Assembly (NCBI GenBank): GCA_016791085.1
Contig: JAEUNN010000875.1
Location: forward strand, 1-7,127
Reading direction: 5' to 3'
DNA length: 7,127 nt
Source: Rhodocyclaceae bacterium
GTDB taxonomy: Bacteria; Pseudomonadota; Gammaproteobacteria; Burkholderiales; Rhodocyclaceae
Positions 1 to 5,634 of the stretch are shown one piece after another (within the stretch, counting starts at the first letter, position 1; the number at the start of each line of letters is the position of its first letter). Below the pieces are notes generated by a model. That model worked only from the letters and a program-made list of their open reading frames with translations, was not told where the DNA came from and searched no databases. The translations under genes were made by a program, and so were the position numbers.

Positions 1-446
1 GGCAGCGACGAATACTGGCTTTTCGCGCGCACGCGCTGCAGCGCGGCCGCGATTATGCTTTTGTGATCGAAAGGCAGGGCCGGCAGCCGTTCCACCGGCA
101 GCAGACTTACGGCGCCATGGCCGGCCCGCAGCAGGGCTTCCGGCACCAGCGCATAATATGCCACGGATATGGACCAGCCGCGCGGGTCGCGCCCGGGTCC
201 GGAAAACGTGGCAAGTTGCTCAAGATAGGGGCTTTCGATACCAGCCTTATCGCGCAGCACACGTGCCGCGGCATCTCGGGTGTCGTTGTCCTGCCTGGTC
301 CGCACATAGCCGCCCGGCAATGCCAGCACACCTTCGAATGGCGCATGTTCGCGCTTCAGCAAAGCCACGTGCAAAGCGCCGCCGCACAAGGTCAACAGCA
401 CCGTGTCCACGGTACAAATGACCCCAAGCTCCTCCGGATTTCCCAT
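1..446 (-). CDS. nrtR: NrtR, Nudix-related transcriptional repressor of NAD metabolism (3' end cut by window edge)
   Basis: An open frame runs from ATG at 446-444 down to base 1 without a stop and gives 148 residues; the C-terminal winged-helix domain is outside the window. The visible part is the Nudix-like effector domain. Landmarks are TVDTVLLT (12-19), LPGGYV (43-48), YLEQLATF (74-81), GRDPRGWSISVAYYAL (85-100) and PFDHKSII (125-132), which match the pattern I know from Shewanella NrtR. The Nudix box is degenerate: it has two extra residues after the glycine pair, and the REUxEE core reads RVLRDK (62-67). It should therefore bind ADP-ribose but not hydrolyse it, as known for NrtR. The gene is divergent from the pnc/nad operon it probably represses. 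A stop codon (452-450) lies directly before GTG 449 and ATG 446, so the start cannot be further upstream. No good ribosome binding site precedes the start. Family call is strong; the exact start is less certain. Confidence 0.88.
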   Translation of the reverse strand, partial: MGNPEELGVICTVDTVLLTLCGGALHVALLKREHAPFEGVLALPGGYVRTRQDNDTRDAAARVLRDKAGIESPYLEQLATFSGPGRDPRGWSISVAYYALVPEALLRAGHGAVSLLPVERLPALPFDHKSIIAAALQRVRAKSQYSSL

Positions 447-449
447 CAC

Positions 450-470
450 TTAGTCCGATTTTTTTACGAA
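450..470. promoter_or_regulatory. Candidate NrtR operator next to nrtR start
   Basis: This 21-bp imperfect dyad has the form TTAGT-N11-ACGAA, with one mismatch in the outer half-sites; one more matched base pair at each end (449/471) extends it to 23 bp. It abuts the nrtR start codon, where a bound repressor would block nrtR expression. The same spacing and left half-site recur at 525-545 beside the divergent operon. NrtR is known to bind palindromes upstream of NAD genes. The assignment to NrtR rests on position and repetition, not on binding data. Confidence 0.5.
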
Positions 471-488
471 GCATCGCGAACGGTGCAA
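461..488 (-). promoter_or_regulatory. Weak candidate promoter for nrtR
   Basis: Read on the minus strand, TTGCAC (488-483) and TAAAAA (466-461) are separated by 16 bases. They match the sigma70 -35 and -10 consensus at 3 of 6 and 4 of 6 positions. The -10 lies inside the dyad at 450-470, which would suit autorepression. Transcription would then begin only a few bases before the start codon. Both boxes are weak. Confidence 0.25.
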
Positions 489-515
489 ATTATGGCACGC
501 CGACTGTAGTTTTTG

Positions 516-543
516 TTGCCAATGTTAGTTGCATCTGTATCCT
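516..543 (+). promoter_or_regulatory. Candidate sigma70 promoter of the pnc/nad operon
   Basis: TTGCCA (516-521, 5 of 6 to TTGACA) and TATCCT (538-543, 4 of 6 to TATAAT) are separated by 16 bases. Transcription would start near 550, giving a leader of about 37 bases before the start at 587. The spacer and -10 are covered by the dyad at 525-545, a typical arrangement for repression by promoter occlusion. Confidence 0.42.
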
Positions 544-545
544 AA
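525..545. promoter_or_regulatory. Candidate NrtR operator over the operon promoter
   Basis: This 21-bp imperfect dyad has the form TTAGT-N11-CCTAA. Adding one base at each side gives five perfectly paired outer bases, GTTAG (524-528) and CTAAC (542-546). It has the same length and left half-site as the dyad at 450-470, and it overlaps the proposed -10 element. Position and repetition suggest an NrtR site; the inner bases are not symmetrical. Confidence 0.52.
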
Positions 546-575
546 CTGGCGTAATCTGGGTCCACCGCATGAACC

Positions 576-580
576 AGGAG
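576..580 (+). promoter_or_regulatory. Shine-Dalgarno that sets the pncA start
   Basis: AGGAG ends six bases before ATG 587. An in-frame ATG at 569 lies upstream of this site and has no comparable signal, so 587 is the likely start. The conserved fold also begins right after 587 (MSERVELLIIDPQNDF). Confidence 0.75.
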
Positions 581-586
581 CAAACC

Positions 587-1444
587 ATGAGCGAACGCGT
601 CGAATTATTGATCATCGATCCGCAAAACGATTTTTGCGATCTGCCGCCGGCCTGGTGCCCGCCCGACGCACTGTCCGGCCGCCCGCTCGCGCCGGCCCTG
701 CCGGTGTCCGGCGCGCATGCCGACATGCGCCGTCTGGCAAGTTTCATACGCAACTGCGCGCAGGCGCTGGACGCCATCACGCTCACGCTCGACAGCCACC
801 ACCGCCTGGACATTTCCCACCCCACGTTCTGGCGCCGCGGCGACGCATCGGCGGTCACGCCCTTCACGGAAATCCGCGCCGCCCAGGTACGCGCGGGCGA
901 ATTTTTGCCGCGCGACCGCGATGCCCTGGCGCCCAGCCTGGCTTACCTCGACGCCCTGGAAGCGCGCGGACGTTACACGCTCATGGTGTGGCCGGTGCAT
1001 TGCGAAATCGGCAGTTGGGGCCACAACGTCCATGCCGCTGTGCTCGGTGCCTGCGGCGAGTGGGAAAGCCAGCGGCTAAGGGCCATGCAGACGGTATTCA
1101 AGGGCACCAATCCGGGCACCGAACATTACAGCGCGCTGGAAGCCGAAGTGCCGCTGGCGGCCGACCCCGGCACGCAACTTAACCGTCCGCTCATCGCCGC
1201 GCTGGACCGCGCCGACCGCCTGCTGGTGGCCGGCGAAGCCAGCAGCCACTGCGTGAAAGCCACGGTCGAACATTTGCTCGCCCATCTGCCCAGCGGCCGC
1301 ACCGACAAGCTGGTGCTGCTGACCGACTGCATGAGCCCGGTCAGCGGCTTCGGCGCGCAGGCCGAGGCATTTCTGGCGGACGCCCGGGCACGCGGCGCAA
1401 CACTCGCCACCAGCACCGAATTGGCCGCGCAACTGGCGGCCTGA
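587..1444 (+). CDS. pncA: Nicotinamidase-like cysteine hydrolase (isochorismatase superfamily), long form
   Basis: The product is 285 residues. It carries the cysteine hydrolase triad expected of nicotinamidases: Asp11 in IIDPQNDF, Lys172 in VFKGTNPG and Cys222 in ASSHCVKAT. Asp69, His71 and His78 in TLDSHHRLDISH fit the metal site of PncA enzymes. WPVHCE (135-140) resembles the WPDHC stretch of E. coli PncA. The likely reaction is nicotinamide to nicotinate plus ammonia, in the cytoplasm. The next gene uses nicotinate, which supports this substrate. The protein is clearly longer than usual nicotinamidases (about 180-215 residues). The extra sequence lies at 17-45 and between the metal site and the lysine (about 82-165). 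A different amide substrate is possible, but the operon makes nicotinamidase the best call. It is the first gene of the operon, under the promoter and dyad upstream. Confidence 0.78.
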   Translation: MSERVELLIIDPQNDFCDLPPAWCPPDALSGRPLAPALPVSGAHADMRRLASFIRNCAQALDAITLTLDSHHRLDISHPTFWRRGDASAVTPFTEIRAAQVRAGEFLPRDRDALAPSLAYLDALEARGRYTLMVWPVHCEIGSWGHNVHAAVLGACGEWESQRLRAMQTVFKGTNPGTEHYSALEAEVPLAADPGTQLNRPLIAALDRADRLLVAGEASSHCVKATVEHLLAHLPSGRTDKLVLLTDCMSPVSGFGAQAEAFLADARARGATLATSTELAAQLAA

Positions 1445-1460
1445 CGCAAGCGATAAAACC

Positions 1461-2648
1461 ATGTCTCCCATCATCGACAGCCTGCTAGACACCGATCTGT
1501 ACAAATTCACGATGTGGCAAACCATGCTGCATCGTCATCCGCAAACCCAGGCCGAATATCGCTTCGTGTGCCGCAACCGCAGCGCCTACCCGCTGGCCGA
1601 ATTGCTGCCGGAGGTCGAGCGCGAACTGGACCATCTGTGCACGCTGACTTTCCGGCCCGACGAATTGCAATACCTGGCCGGGCTGCGCTTCATGAAGTCG
1701 GACTTCATCGACTTCCTGCGCATATTCCGCTTCCAGCGTCCTTTCATCACGGCACGCGCCGAGGGCGAAGCGCTCGCCATCGTGGCGCGCGGGCCCCAGG
1801 TGCATGTCATGGCCTTCGAAATATTCGTGCTGGCCATCGTGAATGAACTGTATTTCCGCCGTTACGACCGCGCCGCCGCGCTGACCGAAGGCCGCCGCCG
1901 GCTCGCCGCGAAGCTGGCGGTGCTGGAAAATTTTGCGTTGGAAGCGCCGCTGCGCCACCCCTTCGAACTATTCGACTTCGGCGTGCGGCGCCGCTTTGCC
2001 GGCGACTGGCAGCGCGAAGTCGTGGCCACGCTGAAGCGCGGCGCGCCCGGATATTTCAAGGGCACGTCCAACGTGCTGCTGGCGCGCGAGCTCGATCTGA
2101 CCCCGATCGGCACCATGGCGCACGAATATCTGCAGAGCTATCAGGCGCTCGGCGTGCGCCTGCGCGACCACCAGAAGGCGGCGCTGGAGGACTGGGTGCA
2201 GGAATACCGCGGCGACCTCGGCATCGCGCTGACCGACGTGGTGGGCATGCAGGCTTTCCTGGCCGATTTCGATCTGTATTTCGCCAAGCTGTTCGACGGT
2301 TTGCGCCACGATTCGGGCGATCCGGTCTGGTGGGGCGAACTGGCGCTGGCGCACTACGCCAAACTGCGCATCGATCCGCACGGCAAGCGCCTGGTGTTTT
2401 CCGACGGCCTCACGCTGGAACGCGCGATCGCGCTATACCGCCATTTCGGCGCGCGCACCCAATTGGGTTTCGGCATAGGCACGCACCTGACCAATGACGT
2501 TGGCCTCGATCCCATCAATATCGTGATGAAACTTACGCACTGCAACGACCAGCCGGTCGCCAAACTATCGGACAGCCCCGGAAAAACCTTGTGCGAGGAC
2601 CAAACCTTCCTGGCCTATCTGCGCCAGGTATTCAATCTCAGGAACTGA
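1461..2648 (+). CDS. pncB: Nicotinate phosphoribosyltransferase
   Basis: The product is 395 residues, close to the roughly 400 of E. coli PncB, and aligns with it by eye along its length. It joins nicotinate and PRPP to give nicotinate mononucleotide, with ATP hydrolysis coupled to the reaction. Recognisable blocks are SLLDTDLYKFTM (7-18), FDFGVRRRF (171-179), GTSNVLLAR (201-209), GTMAHEYLQ (217-225), LRHDSGDPVWWG (281-292), LVFSDGL (311-317), GFGIGTHLTND (336-346) and PVAKLSDSPGKTLC (365-378). His221 corresponds to the histidine that is phosphorylated during catalysis in the Salmonella enzyme. It starts 16 bases after the pncA stop. No strong Shine-Dalgarno precedes ATG 1461, so translation may be coupled to pncA. 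The start fits the N-terminus of the family. Confidence 0.95.
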   Translation: MSPIIDSLLDTDLYKFTMWQTMLHRHPQTQAEYRFVCRNRSAYPLAELLPEVERELDHLCTLTFRPDELQYLAGLRFMKSDFIDFLRIFRFQRPFITARAEGEALAIVARGPQVHVMAFEIFVLAIVNELYFRRYDRAAALTEGRRRLAAKLAVLENFALEAPLRHPFELFDFGVRRRFAGDWQREVVATLKRGAPGYFKGTSNVLLARELDLTPIGTMAHEYLQSYQALGVRLRDHQKAALEDWVQEYRGDLGIALTDVVGMQAFLADFDLYFAKLFDGLRHDSGDPVWWGELALAHYAKLRIDPHGKRLVFSDGLTLERAIALYRHFGARTQLGFGIGTHLTNDVGLDPINIVMKLTHCNDQPVAKLSDSPGKTLCEDQTFLAYLRQVFNLRN

Positions 2649-2658
2649 AGGCGCCGCA

Positions 2659-4359
2659 ATGTTGAAACTAACCATCGCCCAGCTCAACCTGACCGTGGGC
2701 GACATAGAGGGCAACGTGGCGCGCATGATCGCCGCGGCCGGCGAAGCGCAGCGCTGCGGCGCGCACATCGTGGTGTTCCCGGAACTGTCGCTGACCGGCT
2801 ATTACCCGGGCGACCTGCTCGAGGACGCAGCTTTCCTGCAGCGCGCCGAACGCGGCCTGCAGGCGCTCCGCGCGGCATCCGCCGCAGCCCCGGACCTGTA
2901 TTGGGTGACAGGTGCGCCGTGCGCCCGGCGCGGCCCCGGCAAGCCGCTCTATAACGCGCTGCGGGTGCTGTGCGCGGGGGAGGTCGTGCTGGACTATGCG
3001 AAACAGCTTTTGCCGACTTACGACGTGTTCGACGAACGCCGTCACTTTGAACCCGGTCCCGACGAAGCGCGCGTATTGCGCATCGCCGGCTGCAAGGTGG
3101 CCTTCCTGATTTGCGAGGACGGCTGGAACGACGCCGGGCAGGACTATGCCGTGAATCCGTTCCGCCGCCTGCGCGAAGTGGGACCGGATTTGCTGCTCAC
3201 GATCAACGCGAGCCCGTCGAACCGCGGCAAACAGGCCCAGCGCCTGCACATATTTTCGGCGGCGAGCCGGCGCCACGGCCTGCCCCTGCTGTACGTGAAC
3301 CACGTCGGCGGGCACGACCAGATCGTCTATGACGGCGCCTCGTTCGCGGTGGAACCCGACGCCGGACCGGTATTCGAGGCGGCACGATACGCCGAGCAGG
3401 TGACCACGATAGGGTTCAAGGACGGCCGCTTCTGCGCCGCCGACGGCGGCGCACTGCCCGCCCCGCCCGCCGCGGACCTGCCGGCGCCGGCGTTTTACCG
3501 CGCGCAAATTTGCCTGGGCCTGGCCGACTATGCGCGGCGCTGCGGCTTCACGCAGGCGCTGGTGGGCGCGTCCGGCGGCATAGATAGCGCGCTCACGCTG
3601 GCGCTGGCGGTCGAGGCCCTGGGTGCCGACAAGGTCGCGGCGGTCACCATGCCGTCCAGTGTGTCGTCGGCGGGTTCGGTGGACGATTCGGCCGCGCTGT
3701 GCCGCAATTTGGGCATCCCGCTCGCGCGCCACCCCATCGCCGGCCTGGTCGAGCGCTATGCCGAACAGTTCGAAGCCAGTTTCGGCCGGCCGCTACAGGG
3801 CCTGGCGCTGGAAAACCTGCAGGCGCGCGTGCGCGGCACGGTGCTCATGGAATATTCCAACAGTTTCGGCCACCTGTTGCTCACCACCGGCAACAAGTCC
3901 GAAATTTCGGTCGGCTACTGCACGCTGTACGGCGACACCAACGGCGGCCTGGGGCTGATCGGCGACCTCTACAAAACCGAGGTGTATGAACTGGCGCGCC
4001 ACCTGAATGCGGAAAGCGGCCGCGAACTGATCCCGCAAGCCATACTCGACAAGGCGCCCTCGGCCGAACTGGCGCCCGGCCAGCAGGACTCGGACAGTTT
4101 GCCGCCCTATCCGGTACTGGACGAAATACTCAAGGTTCTGATAGAAGGCGATCGCCTGGCCGCGCCCGAGCGCGAGCGCGCGCTGCAGTGCGTGGCCGCG
4201 CTGCAGGCCGATGCGGCGGGCAGCGCGCTGGTCGAACGCATACGCGCCATGGTGGCGCGCGCCGAATACAAGCGCCGGCAGGCGCCGCCCGTGATACGCG
4301 TGCGGGCGCGCGCTTTCGGCAGCGGGCGGCAAATGCCGATTGCGGCCAGATACCTGTGA
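2659..4359 (+). CDS. nadE: Glutamine-dependent NAD synthetase
   Basis: The product is 566 residues with two domains. The N-terminal nitrilase-fold glutaminase (about 1-260) has the Glu-Lys-Cys triad: Glu42 in VFPELSLTGYYPGD, Lys115 in DYAKQLLPTYDVFDE and Cys152 in LICEDGWND. The C-terminal synthetase (about 280-566) has the ATP-binding SGGIDS loop (305-310) and the NAD synthetase block TTGNKSEISVGYCTLYGD (409-426). It converts nicotinate adenine dinucleotide to NAD using ATP and ammonia channelled from glutamine. Length is normal for the two-domain type. Start 2659 is supported by GAAGG (2647-2651), which overlaps the pncB stop; the gap is only 10 bases, indicating operon membership and likely coupling. 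Isoleucine is encoded by ATA at 9 of 23 positions, unexpectedly often for DNA this rich in G+C. Confidence 0.96.
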   Translation: MLKLTIAQLNLTVGDIEGNVARMIAAAGEAQRCGAHIVVFPELSLTGYYPGDLLEDAAFLQRAERGLQALRAASAAAPDLYWVTGAPCARRGPGKPLYNALRVLCAGEVVLDYAKQLLPTYDVFDERRHFEPGPDEARVLRIAGCKVAFLICEDGWNDAGQDYAVNPFRRLREVGPDLLLTINASPSNRGKQAQRLHIFSAASRRHGLPLLYVNHVGGHDQIVYDGASFAVEPDAGPVFEAARYAEQVTTIGFKDGRFCAADGGALPAPPAADLPAPAFYRAQICLGLADYARRCGFTQALVGASGGIDSALTLALAVEALGADKVAAVTMPSSVSSAGSVDDSAALCRNLGIPLARHPIAGLVERYAEQFEASFGRPLQGLALENLQARVRGTVLMEYSNSFGHLLLTTGNKSEISVGYCTLYGDTNGGLGLIGDLYKTEVYELARHLNAESGRELIPQAILDKAPSAELAPGQQDSDSLPPYPVLDEILKVLIEGDRLAAPERERALQCVAALQADAAGSALVERIRAMVARAEYKRRQAPPVIRVRARAFGSGRQMPIAARYL

Positions 4360-4367
4360 GGAAAACC

Positions 4368-5438
4368 ATGAATACAAATGTCTCGCCCGGCGCCGCATCC
4401 GTCTATATCGGGCGTTTCCAGCCCTTTCACGGCGGCCACGCGGCATTGTTGCGGCGCGCGCTGGCGGCGGCCGAACTGTGCGTGGTGGTGATAGGCTCGG
4501 CATTCCAGGCGCGCAGCCCGAAAAACCCCTTCACCTGGCAGGAACGCGCCGAAATGATCCGCCTGGCGGCCGCCGAGGTCGACCGCGAACGCCTGCTGTT
4601 CCTGCCCGTGCGCGACTATTACGACGGCGACCGCTGGACCGCCGCGGTGCGGCGCGGCGTGGCGGACGCGCTGGCCGGGCGCTCGATCGCCGCACAAAAC
4701 ATCGCGCTGTTCGGGCATTTCAAGGATGCCAGCAGCGACTACCTGAACGGCTTTGCCGACTGGCAACTGCACGGCCTGGAACGCCAGTCCGCCGCCAACG
4801 CGACGGCCATACGCAACGCCTATTTCGCCGGCGCCGGGGGCGACATCGAGGCAGCCCTGGCGGCGCTGGTGGAACAGGCGCCGCCCGCCACGCTGGCATT
4901 TCTGCGCGCCTGGGCGGAACTGCCGCACTACGCGGCGCTGGCGCAAGAATGGCGCTGCTTGCGCGACTACCGCGCCAGTTGGGCGGCCGCGCCCTACCCG
5001 CCGGTATTCGTGACGGTGGATGCGGTCGTGCATTGCGCCGGCCGCGTGCTGCTGGTGCGGCGCGGCCAGGCGCCCGGCAAGGGGCTGTACGCGCTGCCGG
5101 GCGGCTTCATCGAACAGAACGAAACCGTGTATGAATCGGCCTTGCGCGAATTGCGCGAAGAAACCGCGCTGGGCCTGCTCGAAATGTCGCTGCGCCAGTG
5201 CCTCAAGCAGGTGCGCGTATTCGACCACCCGGAACGCAGCCAGCGCGGCCGCACCATCACGCACGCGCATTATTTCGACCTGGGCAGCCGCGAACTGCCC
5301 GAAGTGCACGCCGGTGACGACGCCGCCGGCGCCGAGTGGCTGCCTGTCGCCCAATTGCCGGCGCTGGAAGCCGGTTTCCTGGACGACCACTTCCACATCC
5401 TGGATTACTTTTTCGGGCTCACGCGCGGCGAAGGCTGA
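4368..5438 (+). CDS. nadM: Bifunctional NMN adenylyltransferase / Nudix (ADP-ribose) hydrolase
   Basis: The product is 356 residues with two domains. The N-terminal nucleotidyltransferase (about 10-180) has GRFQPFHGGH (15-24), GHFKDASSDYLNGFADW (116-132) and the nucleotide-binding ATAIR motif (145-149). These features fit the NadM-Nudix family known from Synechocystis and Francisella, which makes NAD from NMN and ATP. The C-terminal Nudix domain (about 210-350) has Gly246, Glu252, Arg260-Glu261 and Glu264-Glu265 at the spacing of the Nudix box, so it should be active. The box glycine near the end is alanine (Ala267). In this family the Nudix part hydrolyses ADP-ribose to AMP and ribose 5-phosphate. 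ATG 4368 is preceded by GAGG (4358-4361), six bases away and overlapping the nadE stop, with an 8-base gap. A longer in-frame reading from 4188 overlaps nadE and is rejected. Preference for NMN over nicotinate mononucleotide is inferred from the family. Confidence 0.93.
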   Translation: MNTNVSPGAASVYIGRFQPFHGGHAALLRRALAAAELCVVVIGSAFQARSPKNPFTWQERAEMIRLAAAEVDRERLLFLPVRDYYDGDRWTAAVRRGVADALAGRSIAAQNIALFGHFKDASSDYLNGFADWQLHGLERQSAANATAIRNAYFAGAGGDIEAALAALVEQAPPATLAFLRAWAELPHYAALAQEWRCLRDYRASWAAAPYPPVFVTVDAVVHCAGRVLLVRRGQAPGKGLYALPGGFIEQNETVYESALRELREETALGLLEMSLRQCLKQVRVFDHPERSQRGRTITHAHYFDLGSRELPEVHAGDDAAGAEWLPVAQLPALEAGFLDDHFHILDYFFGLTRGEG

Positions 5439-5634
5439 GCGGGCGGCGCGGGGGGAGTGCCGGCGCGGCGGGACGCACAGAACTTCCGGGCGGCATGGCG
5501 CGGCGCGTTGCGCCACCGCGGGCTTGGCCGCCGCGCCCCCGTCCCGGTCGGGCAAGTCCTACAAAACCGCTCGCCGGCATCCGACAGACCGGGGCGGCGC
5601 CCTGGCGCACAGTCAGGTCGAGGAGCCCGCGACC
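5439..5634. other. GC-rich gap between nadM and the lipoprotein gene
   Basis: This stretch of 196 bases is very rich in G and C. I see no convincing sigma70 promoter. There are two short hairpins: GGCGC-GTT-GCGCC at 5502-5514, and GGGC-GGC-GCCC at 5592-5602. Neither is followed by a run of T, so neither looks like an intrinsic terminator. Whether the downstream gene is read through from the nad operon or has its own promoter cannot be decided here. Confidence 0.5.
5621..5625 (+). promoter_or_regulatory. Shine-Dalgarno that sets the lipoprotein start
   Basis: AGGAG ends nine bases before ATG 5635. The reading frame stays open far upstream (an in-frame ATG lies at 5020 inside nadM), so this site and the lipoprotein signal that follows are what fix the start. 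Confidence 0.65.

Noticed and set aside
63..509. Plus-strand open frame of 148 codons over nrtR
   Set aside because: The minus strand here encodes a convincing NrtR effector domain; the plus-strand product shows no family features.
569..586. Alternative pncA start at ATG 569
   Set aside because: AGGAG at 576-580 lies downstream of this codon and is correctly placed for ATG 587.
2668..3732. Minus-strand open frame of 354 codons opposite nadE
   Set aside because: Same reason: a shadow of nadE with no motifs and biased composition.
4188..4367. N-terminal extension of nadM starting at 4188
   Set aside because: It would overlap nadE by about 170 bases and add low-complexity Arg/Gly sequence before the conserved GRFQPFHGGH. 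ATG 4368 has a good ribosome binding site.
5502..5514. Hairpin GGCGC-GTT-GCGCC as a terminator of the nad operon
   Set aside because: The stem is only five base pairs and no T run follows; such hairpins are common in very GC-rich DNA.
4107..5555. Long open frame on the minus strand (482 codons) opposite nadE and nadM
   Set aside because: It is antisense to two clearly recognised genes and has no recognisable domain. It is rich in Arg, Ala, Gly and Gln, as expected from the complement of GC-rich coding DNA.
5020..5634. Extension of the PLD gene upstream to ATG 5020, inside nadM
   Set aside because: The frame is open only because stops are rare in GC-rich DNA. AGGAG before 5635 and a lipoprotein signal just after it support the shorter protein.
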